The position numbers were made by a program, and so were the translations under genes. Under the pieces are notes generated by a model. That model did not search any database and had not been told where the DNA came from. It was given only the letters and a program-made list of their open reading frames with translations. Below, piece after piece: positions 43,100-51,906 of a stretch of 63,475 nt of DNA (position 1 is its first letter; each line of letters begins with the position of its first letter). The stretch spans positions 1 through 63,475 of the forward strand of contig UQWM01000013.1 of assembly GCA_900544795.1 (NCBI GenBank). Reading direction: 5' to 3'. The stretch comes from an uncultured Phascolarctobacterium sp. GTDB taxonomy: Bacteria; Bacillota; Negativicutes; Acidaminococcales; Acidaminococcaceae.

Positions 43100-44593
43100 A
43101 TGTTATTTGTAAGCACCCGCGGTAAAACTGATATGGTATGCTCGGCTCACGCTATTACTCGTGGCCTGGCTGACGATGGCGGTTTGTTTGTGCCGCAGAA
43201 ATTTTCGGAACTTTCGCTGGGCGAGATCGTTTCCATGCGTAGTATGACTTATAAAGAGCGGGCGGTAGCTATTTTATCGCTGTTTTTAACTGATTATACC
43301 AAGGAAGAGCTGTTTGATTGCGCCGATGCTGCTTATGCGCAGGCTAAGTTTGGCGCTGAGCCTGTGCCTTTGGTACAGGTAAATGGCAATACTGATGTGC
43401 TGGAGCTGTGGCACGGGCCTACTTCGGCGTTTAAGGATATGGCGTTGCAGATTTTGCCGCACCTTTTGACGAAGGCGATGGCTAAGACCGGTGAGAGCAA
43501 TAAGGTAGTTATTTTGGTAGCTACTTCGGGCGATACTGGCAAGGCGGCTTTAGAGGGCTTTGCTAATGTGAAGGATACAGAGATCATCGTATTCTATCCT
43601 GAGGACGGTGTCAGCGCCATCCAAAAGCATCAGATGCTGACCCAAAGTGGCGATAACGTGCGCGTTATTGGCATCAAGGGCAATTTTGACGATGCGCAGC
43701 GGGGCGTGAAGGAGATCTTCAGCGATACTGCTTTAGCAGATGAGCTGGCCAGCAAGGGCTTTGTGTTCAGCTCGGCTAATTCTATCAACTGGGGCCGTCT
43801 GGTGCCGCAGATAGTTTATTATTTTAGTGCTTACAGCGACGCTGTGGCTAAGGGCCGCATCAAAGCCGGAGAGAAGATCAATTTTTCTGTGCCGACGGGC
43901 AATTTCGGCGATATTTTGGCTGGTTATTATGCCAAGCTGATGGGGCTGCCGGTGGCGAAGTTTATTTGCGCTTCCAACAGCAACAATGTTTTGAGTGATT
44001 TTATCAACACGGGTATTTATGACAGGCGCCGTGATTTTTATAAAACGGTTTCGCCGTCGATGGATATTTTGGTTTCGAGTAATTTGGAACGCCTGTTATA
44101 CAGCATTACCGGCAATGACGCCGCCAGGGTGTCGGAGTGGATGCAGCAGTTAGCGACTAACGGTACTTATAACGTAGGCGAAAAAGTTAATAACAGTATT
44201 TTAGAAGAGTTTTTTGGCGCCTGGGTCGACGAGCTGGAGACTGAAGAAACTATTGGCCGGGTGTTCAACGACGACGGTTATCTGCTTGATCCGCATACGG
44301 CGGTAGCCTGGCGGGCCTGCGAAAAATACCGCTTGGTATCCAGCGATGATACTTACTGCATCGTGCTGTCGACGGCCAGCCCGTACAAGTTCAGTGATGT
44401 GGTGCTGAAGGCGACTGGCAGCGAGGACGATGCGAAGCTGGCACCCTTTGACGGGCTGCGTAAGCTGCACGAGCTTAGCGGTTTGCCGGTGCCGGAACCG
44501 ATGTTGGCGATGGAAACGCTGCCTGTTTTACATAAGGACGTTATTGAGGCCGGCGAGATGAAGGCGGCAGTAAAAACGGCTTTAAAGGTGTAA
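43100..44593 (+). CDS. thrC: threonine synthase
   Basis: The 497-residue PLP enzyme converts O-phospho-L-homoserine to L-threonine. Seen are the N-terminal STRGKTDMVCSAHAITRGLA and DDGGLFVPQ stretches, the PLP lysine in HGPTSAFKDMALQ near residue 115, ATSGDTGKAALEGF, SANSINWGRLVPQ, PTGNFGDILAGYYAKLMG and the C-terminal LLDPHTAVAW. This is the longer type of threonine synthase common in Clostridia and Proteobacteria. ATG 43100 has GTGAGG 8 bases upstream; the ATG at 43076 in frame has a poorer setting. A terminator follows. Confidence 0.97.
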   Translation: MLFVSTRGKTDMVCSAHAITRGLADDGGLFVPQKFSELSLGEIVSMRSMTYKERAVAILSLFLTDYTKEELFDCADAAYAQAKFGAEPVPLVQVNGNTDVLELWHGPTSAFKDMALQILPHLLTKAMAKTGESNKVVILVATSGDTGKAALEGFANVKDTEIIVFYPEDGVSAIQKHQMLTQSGDNVRVIGIKGNFDDAQRGVKEIFSDTALADELASKGFVFSSANSINWGRLVPQIVYYFSAYSDAVAKGRIKAGEKINFSVPTGNFGDILAGYYAKLMGLPVAKFICASNSNNVLSDFINTGIYDRRRDFYKTVSPSMDILVSSNLERLLYSITGNDAARVSEWMQQLATNGTYNVGEKVNNSILEEFFGAWVDELETEETIGRVFNDDGYLLDPHTAVAWRACEKYRLVSSDDTYCIVLSTASPYKFSDVVLKATGSEDDAKLAPFDGLRKLHELSGLPVPEPMLAMETLPVLHKDVIEAGEMKAAVKTALKV

Positions 44594-44615
44594 ATAAGCA
44601 TTGGTAATAAAGACT

Positions 44616-44651
44616 GCGCTTACCGCTTTGCGGTAGGCGCGTTTTGTTTTT
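44616..44651 (+). terminator. terminator after thrC
   Basis: GCGCTTACCGC (44616-44626) pairs with GCGGTAGGCGC (44630-44640) around TTT, with one mismatched or wobble position, followed by a GTTTTGTTTTTT tail. Confidence 0.85.
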
Positions 44652-44786
44652 TAGTAAACTTTGGTATAAAAATGTATGAATATTACTTTTTTTATTTAAT
44701 ATTGAAGGAAAAAGCAGGGATTTTGCGGTAAATTCTAGAATAATTACAGTTATAAAAATTTATAACCAAGTTAGGAGCTGAAGAAG

Positions 44787-45134
44787 ATGCCATATTTGTT
44801 TTTTACTTTATTTATCAGTGTTATCGTGGCTGTGTTTGCAGTGCAGAATGCCGTTAGTGTGTCGCTGAATTTTGCTGTGTGGACGATGCAGACGAGTTTG
44901 GTGATCGTTATTTTGGGTTCGGCCCTGCTGGGTGCTTTGGCAACCTTGTTTTTTACCCTGATGATGAAAGCGAAGCATTACCTGCAAGATAAAAAAACGC
45001 GCGAGGAAGTGGCTGCCCTGCAAAAGGACAATGCCAAGCTGCGTGAGGAAGTGGCGATGCTGATGCATACGCAAAAATTACATAAAGAAGCTGCGGCTGT
45101 GCCGGAACAGGCAGTAACGGCGGCAGAAGAATGA
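44787..45134 (+). CDS. lapA: LapA-domain (DUF1049) membrane protein
   Basis: The 115-residue protein has two membrane helices (about residues 2-20 and 38-60), the AVQNAVSVSLNFAVW motif of LapA between them, and a cytoplasmic coiled-coil tail (EEVAALQKDNAKLREEVAML). LapA in enteric bacteria works with LapB to control LpxC and LPS synthesis; in Firmicutes its role is less clear. It heads the recJ-relA run: the TGA overlaps the recJ start in an ATGA junction. AGGAG lies before the ATG. Confidence 0.82.
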   Translation: MPYLFFTLFISVIVAVFAVQNAVSVSLNFAVWTMQTSLVIVILGSALLGALATLFFTLMMKAKHYLQDKKTREEVAALQKDNAKLREEVAMLMHTQKLHKEAAAVPEQAVTAAEE

Positions 45135-47479
45135 GAAAACGCAAGATTTGGCAGCTGCAGAAGTGTGACAGAGAATATGCTGCAAGCATCGCTGCTGATC
45201 TGGGGGTTTCGCCTGTTGTGATCGGAGTGCTTCTGAACAGGGGCGTCAGGGACAAGGATGAGATCAAAGAATTTCTGTTTGGCAGTGAGCAGCCTTTTCA
45301 CGAGCCTTTGCTGATGAAGGATATGCAGCAAGCGGCGGAACGTATTTTGGAGGCTGTAGCTAATAAAGAACAAATAACTGTTTACGGCGATTACGATGTG
45401 GATGGTATCAGTGCCAGTTCGCTGCTGTACCTGTATTTAAAGGGCATCGGCGCCGCAGTCAACACTTATATACCCCGGCGTAAAAACGAGGGCTACGGCT
45501 TGAATAACGAGGCACTGGCAGCTTTAGCTGCCGAGGGCACGACGCTTTTGGTGACGGTGGACTGCGGTATCAGTGGTGTAGACGAGGTGGCGGCGGCTCC
45601 GGCGGGGCTGGATATCATCATTACCGACCATCATACGCCGCCCGAGGTTTTGCCGGCGGCTTACGCTATCGTTAATCCGCATCAGCGTGATTGTAAATAT
45701 CCGTTTAAATATCTTTCAGGCGTGGGCGTAGCATTTAAGCTGTGCCAGGGCCTGCACCAGATGCAGCACCTGACCGAGCCTTTGTGGTCGGATTTGACGG
45801 AGCTGGTTGCTTTAGGTACTGTGGCAGACATTGTGCCGCTGCGTGGCGAAAACCGCGCTTTGGTAAAGCTGGGGCTGGCAGCGATGGAGCATACCCAAAT
45901 AGTTGGCCTGCGCAAGCTGATCGAGCATAGCGGCTGCCCACAGCAGAATATTTTGGCAGAGAATATCGGCTTTATTCTGGCGCCGCGGCTGAATGCCGTG
46001 GGGCGTTTGGAACACGCCCAGTCGGCGGTAGAACTTTTGGTGACCGATGATGCGGCGAAAGCGGACGAGGTGGCCGAGCAGCTGAACGAAGAGAATGTTT
46101 TGCGACAGGAGATCAGCCGCAAGATATTTATTGAGGCTGAGGCGATGCTGGCCCAGCAGGAACGCATCGAAACGGCCATCGTACTGGCTAAAGAGGGCTG
46201 GCATGCTGGCGTTATCGGGATCGTAGCTTCGCGCCTGGTCGATAAATACCATTTGCCGGCTATCCTGATCAGTATCGACGGCGAGTCGGCTAAGGGCAGC
46301 TGCCGCAGTATCCCGGCGCTGGATCTATACAGCGCTTTGAATGAATGCAGCGAGCTTTTGCTGCAATTTGGCGGCCATCATCAGGCGGCGGGGCTTACTT
46401 TGCGGGCGGCCAGGGTAGAGTCGTTTAAAAAACGTTTTTTAGGTGTGGTAAAGGGGCGGCTGACGCCGGCTGATTACCAGCCGCGTTTGAAAATAGAGTG
46501 TTTGCTTGATAAAAAGGAAGAGGTTTCCTTGCAGCTGGTAAAAGAGCTGGCTTTGTTGGAACCTTTGGGTTGTGATAACCCGCCGCCGCTGTTTGCTTTC
46601 AGGGACGCTGTGGTGCATTATCCGCGAACCTTTGGCCGCGATAATAACCATCTGCGTTTTTATACCGATTACGGCAGCCATACTTACCACAGTATTATGT
46701 GGAATGGCGCCCCTGACCTGGTGTGCCTGTACAACAACGCTGTGGTTGATTTGGCTTTTATGCCCAAGCTGAATGTTTGGAAAGAAAAGGCCAGCGTAAA
46801 TTTGCAGGTAGTGGACTTTGATCAGGCCTTGCAGGTGCACGATTACCGTAGCTGTAACATCAGTAAGGAAACAGTTTTGAAAAATATTTTACAAACAAGC
46901 GAAAAAACAGTAATATATGTAAATAACACTGCTGCGGTGCCGCAGCTTGTAAAGCTGCCTTATGTACAGGTACTTGCCTACGGAGAGCCAGCGGATGAAA
47001 ATGCGGAGAATATAGTTTTTTACGAACTGCCGCTGGTCGACGTGCTGAAGCCGGGGGCCTTCCCTGTGCCCAGGGGAGCCGGTAAACGGCTGCTGCTTTT
47101 ATATACCCGCGATGAGGCGGAAAAGCAGTGCCTGGAGCTGGAAAAAAGCTATCCGGTACGCAGCCAGCTGGTACACGCTTACAAAGAGCTGGCCTGCACG
47201 CTGCGTAAACAGGCTGTTATCGACTGTGACGATCTGCTGCGGTCGTCGGCTAATATTTCGAAAAACGCTTTGAAGATTTTTGAGGAGCTGGAGTTTATCC
47301 GTATCGAAAACGGTAAGATCAGCTTTGGCAGTTTGCAGAAAAATGATTTGCAGAATTCGCCGACGTTCAGGGGATTGCAGGAAAAGGGACGTTTGGCTTT
47401 CACTAATTGCCAGAGAATGACACAGATAGGGCCCGAGGCTATTATTGGGCTTTGGCAGGAAAGACGATTCAATAAATAA
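45131..47479 (+). CDS. recJ: single-stranded-DNA-specific exonuclease RecJ
   Basis: The 782-residue protein is a DHH-family exonuclease. Motif I is YGDYDVDGISASSLLY, followed by VTVDCGISG, the DHH in IIITDHHTPPE, GTVADIVPL, and the DHHA1 motif in FGGHHQAAGLTL near residue 415. A C-terminal domain of about 200 residues after the OB domain (residues 580-782) is longer than in the E. coli enzyme and resembles that of Bacillus RecJ. It degrades single-stranded DNA 5'-3' in repair. It overlaps lapA by 4 bases; relA follows after 12. Confidence 0.95.
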   Translation: MRKRKIWQLQKCDREYAASIAADLGVSPVVIGVLLNRGVRDKDEIKEFLFGSEQPFHEPLLMKDMQQAAERILEAVANKEQITVYGDYDVDGISASSLLYLYLKGIGAAVNTYIPRRKNEGYGLNNEALAALAAEGTTLLVTVDCGISGVDEVAAAPAGLDIIITDHHTPPEVLPAAYAIVNPHQRDCKYPFKYLSGVGVAFKLCQGLHQMQHLTEPLWSDLTELVALGTVADIVPLRGENRALVKLGLAAMEHTQIVGLRKLIEHSGCPQQNILAENIGFILAPRLNAVGRLEHAQSAVELLVTDDAAKADEVAEQLNEENVLRQEISRKIFIEAEAMLAQQERIETAIVLAKEGWHAGVIGIVASRLVDKYHLPAILISIDGESAKGSCRSIPALDLYSALNECSELLLQFGGHHQAAGLTLRAARVESFKKRFLGVVKGRLTPADYQPRLKIECLLDKKEEVSLQLVKELALLEPLGCDNPPPLFAFRDAVVHYPRTFGRDNNHLRFYTDYGSHTYHSIMWNGAPDLVCLYNNAVVDLAFMPKLNVWKEKASVNLQVVDFDQALQVHDYRSCNISKETVLKNILQTSEKTVIYVNNTAAVPQLVKLPYVQVLAYGEPADENAENIVFYELPLVDVLKPGAFPVPRGAGKRLLLLYTRDEAEKQCLELEKSYPVRSQLVHAYKELACTLRKQAVIDCDDLLRSSANISKNALKIFEELEFIRIENGKISFGSLQKNDLQNSPTFRGLQEKGRLAFTNCQRMTQIGPEAIIGLWQERRFNK

Positions 47480-47491
47480 GGAAGTGCTAAG

Positions 47492-49726
47492 ATGCCTGAA
47501 ACGGGAAACGTTGTTTGTGTGGAGGATTTTTTTGCGACAATAGAAAGCTATTTGAATAAGGAACAGGTGGAGTTTGTTCGTAAGGCTTATGATGTGGCTG
47601 CTGAGGCACATGCCAGCCAGCGCCGTAAATCGGGCGAGCCTTATATCATCCATCCGCTTGGCGTAGCCACGATCTTATCGCAGCTCCAGCTGGACGAACT
47701 GACTTTGGCGGCAGCTTTTTTGCACGATGTGGTGGAAGATACTGATATCAGCCTTGAGAAGCTGACGGAGATGTTTGGCCAGAAGGTGGCCGACTTGGTG
47801 GACGGCGTAACGAAGCTTGGCAAGATAGAGTATATTTCTAAGGAAGAACAGCAGATAGAGAACTACCGTAAGATGTTTTTGGCGATGGCTAAGGATATAC
47901 GCGTAGTTATGATAAAACTGGCCGACAGGCTGCATAATATGCGGACGATGAAGTTTATGCCTGTGCATAAGCAGCAGTCTATTTCGCGCGAGACGATGGA
48001 GATCTATGCACCTTTGGCTCACCGTTTGGGTATCTATACCATCAAATGGGAGCTGGAGGACTTGGCCTTTCGTTATATGGAGCCGGAGATCTATTATGAC
48101 CTGGTAGAACAGGTCAAGGTCAAACGCCGCGAGCGCGAGGAGATGATCCATGCTGCTATGGGCGAGATCAAGGAGCACCTTGACGCTATGGACGTGCGCT
48201 GCGAGATCCAGGGCCGGCCAAAGAATTTTTACAGTATCCATAAAAAGATGCTGCGTGACCATAAGGAATTGAGCGAGATCTACGATCTTTTGGCGATCCG
48301 CGTTTTAGTGGACAGCGTTAAGGATTGTTATGGCACTTTAGGCGTGGTGCATAGTATGTGGCGCCCGATACCGGGCCGCTTTAAGGATTATGTTGCTGTG
48401 CCGAAGTCTAATATGTACCAGTCGCTGCATACTACTGTGCTGTATGGCAACGGTCAGCCGCTGGAGATCCAGATCAGGACTTTTGAGATGCACCGTATTT
48501 CTGAATACGGTATCGCCGCCCACTGGCGCTATAAGGAAAGCGGCGGCAGCAAGCCTGCCCCGGCCGCAGCCGGTGGCGATAAAACCTTTGACGCCAAGCT
48601 GTCGTGGCTGCGTCAGTTGCTGGAATGGCATCAGGATATGAGCGATTCCCGCGATTTCGTCAATACGGTGAAGATGGATGTTTTCGCCGACGAGGTGTTT
48701 GTGTTTACGCCGCGTGGTGATGTTATCGACCTGCCGGTGGGCGCTGTGCCCATCGATTTTGCTTACCGCATCCATACGGATGTTGGCAACCGCTGCGTCG
48801 GCGCCAAGGTCAACGGGCGTATCGTGCCTCTTGATTATAAGCTTAGCAACGGCGATATCGTCGAGGTCATCACCTCGAAGCAGGCCGCAGGACCCAGCCG
48901 TGACTGGATCAATATCGTTGGTTCATCGGATAGCCGCAATAAGATCAAATCCTGGTTTAAAAAGGAGCGGCGCGAAGATAATATCATCAAGGGCCGCGAG
49001 ATGCTGGAAAAAGAATGTAAGCGTTTGGGCTATGATGCAAAGGTGCTGCTGAAGGGCGAGAAGCTGAAAGACGTAAGCATACAGCTGCGTCTGGATAACG
49101 AAGAGAACCTGATGGCGACTATCGGCTACGGTGGCATTACCATCAACAGTGTAATGTCGAAGCTGGTAGAGTTGTATAAAAAAGAGCAGAAGCTAACGAC
49201 GACCAAAGACCTGTCACAGCTTTTAGCCGAGCTAAAACCCCGTCGCTCGAAGGCCAAAGCCAGCCACGGCATTTTGGTGAAGGGCGAAGAGGGTATTATG
49301 GTGAAGCTGGCGCGCTGCTGTAACCCGATCCCGGGCGATCCGGTCATCGGCTACATTACCCGTGGCAGCGGAATTTCGGTACACCGCAGGGATTGCCCTA
49401 ATGTAATGAACAGTAGCCCCGAGGAGCAGAGCCGACTGATCGAGGTGGCGTGGGATATCGCGACCGATTCACTGTACAAGGTCAGTATCATTATCACGGC
49501 GGGTGACCGTCCCGGTATGATGGCCGACATCATGATGGTAATGAGCGAGTCGAAGCTGAATATCAATGCGCTGAATTGCCGTATCGATAAGCAGAAGATG
49601 GCGAATATCAGTATGGGTATCGACATTGGCAATTTGGAACAGCTGGATAATATTATGAACAAGATCAAACGCATGAAAGGCGTTTATACCGTGGAAAGAA
49701 TGATTTCTAACGGCCAAGGAGGTTGA
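47492..49726 (+). CDS. relA: bifunctional (p)ppGpp synthetase/hydrolase Rel
   Basis: The 744-residue protein has the full Rel order: an HD hydrolase domain (YIIHPLGVATIL, AFLHDVVEDT, LADRLHNMRTM), a synthetase domain (KNFYSIHKKM, YDLLAIRVLV, RFKDYVAVPKSNMYQSLHTT, EIQIRTFEMH), a TGS domain (VFVFTPRGDVIDLPVGAVPI), a zinc-finger/RIS region with LARCCNPIPGD and a C-terminal ACT domain from about residue 665. The hydrolase HD residues are intact, so the enzyme should both make and destroy the alarmone. Single-gene Rel is normal for Firmicutes. dtd follows after 1 base. Confidence 0.96.
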   Translation: MPETGNVVCVEDFFATIESYLNKEQVEFVRKAYDVAAEAHASQRRKSGEPYIIHPLGVATILSQLQLDELTLAAAFLHDVVEDTDISLEKLTEMFGQKVADLVDGVTKLGKIEYISKEEQQIENYRKMFLAMAKDIRVVMIKLADRLHNMRTMKFMPVHKQQSISRETMEIYAPLAHRLGIYTIKWELEDLAFRYMEPEIYYDLVEQVKVKRREREEMIHAAMGEIKEHLDAMDVRCEIQGRPKNFYSIHKKMLRDHKELSEIYDLLAIRVLVDSVKDCYGTLGVVHSMWRPIPGRFKDYVAVPKSNMYQSLHTTVLYGNGQPLEIQIRTFEMHRISEYGIAAHWRYKESGGSKPAPAAAGGDKTFDAKLSWLRQLLEWHQDMSDSRDFVNTVKMDVFADEVFVFTPRGDVIDLPVGAVPIDFAYRIHTDVGNRCVGAKVNGRIVPLDYKLSNGDIVEVITSKQAAGPSRDWINIVGSSDSRNKIKSWFKKERREDNIIKGREMLEKECKRLGYDAKVLLKGEKLKDVSIQLRLDNEENLMATIGYGGITINSVMSKLVELYKKEQKLTTTKDLSQLLAELKPRRSKAKASHGILVKGEEGIMVKLARCCNPIPGDPVIGYITRGSGISVHRRDCPNVMNSSPEEQSRLIEVAWDIATDSLYKVSIIITAGDRPGMMADIMMVMSESKLNINALNCRIDKQKMANISMGIDIGNLEQLDNIMNKIKRMKGVYTVERMISNGQGG

Positions 49727-49727
49727 C

Positions 49728-50177
49728 GTGAGAGCAGTTGTGCAACGTGTCGACAGCGCGTCGGTAGCTGTGGAGGGCGCCGAGGTTGGCAGTGTGGGCA
49801 AGGGCCTGCTGGTGCTGCTGGGCGTCGAAAAGGAAGATACTGATAAAGATTTAGAGTATTTGCTTGATAAAGTGGTGGGCCTGCGCATTTTTGAAGACGG
49901 GCAGGAAAAAATGAACCTGTCGGTAACAGATGTGGGCGGGGGGCTGCTGGTGGTTTCGCAGTTTACCCTGTACGGCGATTGCCGCAAGGGCAAGCGGCCA
50001 TCTTTTGATAAGGCGGCTGGTGCGGAAATGGCTAATGCTTATTATGAAAAATTCGTTGCCGGTGCACGGGCCAGGGGCCTTAGCGTCGGTACGGGACAGT
50101 TTCAGGCGCATATGCTGGTGAGCCTGGTGAATAATGGCCCGGTGACGATTTTATTAGACAGTAAAAAGAATTTTTAA
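49728..50177 (+). CDS. dtd: D-aminoacyl-tRNA deacylase
   Basis: The 149-residue enzyme removes D-amino acids (and glycine from tRNA-Ala) from tRNA. Both signature motifs are seen: the substrate-binding loop in LLVVSQFTLYGD (SQxTL) and the NNGPVTILLDS motif (NGPVT with the Gly-cisPro-equivalent region) at the end. Length is exactly that of the family. The start is GTG 49728 with AAGGAGG 5 bases upstream, located in the relA 3' end. rel-dtd pairing is conserved in Firmicutes. Confidence 0.95.
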   Translation: MRAVVQRVDSASVAVEGAEVGSVGKGLLVLLGVEKEDTDKDLEYLLDKVVGLRIFEDGQEKMNLSVTDVGGGLLVVSQFTLYGDCRKGKRPSFDKAAGAEMANAYYEKFVAGARARGLSVGTGQFQAHMLVSLVNNGPVTILLDSKKNF

Positions 50178-50188
50178 GGAGGCTTGAC

Positions 50189-50809
50189 ATGAAGGTTTTA
50201 AAAATGGAAGTTGGTATGCTTGGTACTAACTGTTATATAGCTATCAACGAGGCAACAAATCACGGCGTTGTGGTCGATCCTGGCGGAGACGGCGACAGGA
50301 TAGTTGCCGCTGTAAAAAAAGAGGGCGTTACTATCGATGCTATCTTTATCACGCACGGTCACAGCGACCATATCATGGGGTTGGAAGAGGTGCGTAAGGC
50401 TACCGGTGCCAAGGTCTATGTCAGCGAGGAAGATGCTGAGATGCTGACCAAGGCTACCAGCAACCTTTCGGCTTATATGGGCATGGATGCAGCTTTTGCT
50501 CCTGCCGATAAGGTTTTTAAAGACGGCGAGACGGTGACTGAGGCCGGACTTGATTTTAAAGTGCTTGCTACTCCGGGCCATACCCGTGGAGGCGTGTGCC
50601 TTTTGTGCGGCGACGTGGTGTTCTGCGGCGATACGGTTTTTGCCGAGTCCATCGGCCGTACCGATCTGCCCGGCGGGTCGTACAAACAGATATTGGAATC
50701 GATCAAAGCTAAAATTTTGGTGCTGCCTGACGAAACAAAACTTTTGCCCGGGCATGGACCTGCAACTACAGTTGGATGGGAGAGACGCAGAAATCCGTTT
50801 CTGCAATAA
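50189..50809 (+). CDS. metallo-beta-lactamase-fold hydrolase (YqgX/glyoxalase II-like)
   Basis: The 206-residue protein has the zinc-binding motif THGHSDHIMG near residue 54, the GHTRGGVCLLCGD stretch with the next metal His, VFCGDTVFAESIGRTDLPGG, and LLPGHGPATTVGWERRRNPFL at the end. This is the short MBL hydrolase found beside rel and dtd in many Firmicutes; glyoxalase II-like thioester hydrolysis is the best guess. AAGGAGG precedes ATG 50189. The AI-2E gene follows after 6 bases. Confidence 0.9.
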   Translation: MKVLKMEVGMLGTNCYIAINEATNHGVVVDPGGDGDRIVAAVKKEGVTIDAIFITHGHSDHIMGLEEVRKATGAKVYVSEEDAEMLTKATSNLSAYMGMDAAFAPADKVFKDGETVTEAGLDFKVLATPGHTRGGVCLLCGDVVFCGDTVFAESIGRTDLPGGSYKQILESIKAKILVLPDETKLLPGHGPATTVGWERRRNPFLQ

Positions 50810-50815
50810 GTAAAA

Positions 50816-51901
50816 ATGATCAAAAGCATCAAGCTGCTAACACACAGTACAACTTTTAAATTGGCAGTAGCGGCGGGCGTATCCTTCGTTTTATACGAAC
50901 TGGCCGCCTTCCTCTTTCCGATCCTTTTAGCGATAGGGATGGCGTTTGCCCTGTACCCGGTATCGAATATGTTTTCGCGCATCACTGTAGGGCAGGGTAC
51001 TATCCATTTATCGCGCGTAGTGGCGATCGCTCTGGCATTTATAGCCTTCGGGCTGTTTGTGTTTTTGGTTGTCACCTTTATTTTGCTGCCGCTGTTTGGG
51101 CAGATCAACGATTTGGTGGCGAAGCTGCCTGACTATACGACGAGGGTGGAATCGACCAATATGGACTGGCTTTTAAAGGATCCGGCCGATTATCCGCAGC
51201 TGCCGTATAATTTTGAGACCCTGATCGATGACGCTATGACTTGGATCATGGGTTTTATGGGTGGTATTTTCCGCAATTTGTTCAAATCGACGATGGATAT
51301 CATTGCCAATCTGGTCGGTTTGATCGTCGTGCCGTTTTTAGCCTTTTATTTTTTGAAGGACTGGCGCGAATTGCGCTTGATGATGATCAATTTGTTTACT
51401 TATGAAACGCAGCCGAAGGTAGCACATATTCTGGACGAGATCGGCAGAACACTGAGTGCTTATATCCAGGGTTTGGCCAAGCTGAGTATGATCGCGGGCG
51501 TTTGCATCACTATCGGCGTGGCGGTGCTGGGGATCCAGTTCCCGCTGGTATTTGGCCTGCTGGCCATTATGGCCGAGACGGTGCCGGTAGTAGGGCCGCT
51601 GATGGGTGCTGTACCGGCGGTGTTTATTGCTTATTCGCAAAATACGACGCTGGCGTTTTCGGTAGCGTTGTTTTATCTGGTGTTTTATCAAATCGACGGT
51701 AATATCCTGATGCCGCGCATTATGGGCAGCAAGATCGACCTGCATCCGGTAGTGCTTATTTTGAGCCTTTTGATCGGTGCCAAGCTGTACGGTATTTTGG
51801 GAATGTTGTTTGCCGTGCCGGTGGCAGCCGTTTATAGGGTGCTGTATAAGGAGTTGTGGCACAGTCCCGACGAGCCACGCCCGACAGGAGAGAAGTTATA
51901 G
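50816..51901 (+). CDS. AI-2E family transporter (UPF0118)
   Basis: The 361-residue protein has about eight membrane helices. The first two hydrophobic stretches flank residues 20-90; the family core is at FLKDWRELRLMMINLF and YIQGLAKLSMIAG, and the end has the FYLVFYQIDGNILMPRIMGS and LHPVVLILSLLIGAKLYGILGM signatures. The family includes exporters of AI-2 and Na+/H+ antiporters, so the substrate is open. The start lies 6 bases behind the hydrolase gene with only a weak ribosome-binding site, suggesting coupled translation. Confidence 0.88.
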   Translation: MIKSIKLLTHSTTFKLAVAAGVSFVLYELAAFLFPILLAIGMAFALYPVSNMFSRITVGQGTIHLSRVVAIALAFIAFGLFVFLVVTFILLPLFGQINDLVAKLPDYTTRVESTNMDWLLKDPADYPQLPYNFETLIDDAMTWIMGFMGGIFRNLFKSTMDIIANLVGLIVVPFLAFYFLKDWRELRLMMINLFTYETQPKVAHILDEIGRTLSAYIQGLAKLSMIAGVCITIGVAVLGIQFPLVFGLLAIMAETVPVVGPLMGAVPAVFIAYSQNTTLAFSVALFYLVFYQIDGNILMPRIMGSKIDLHPVVLILSLLIGAKLYGILGMLFAVPVAAVYRVLYKELWHSPDEPRPTGEKL

Positions 51902-51906
51902 AGTTT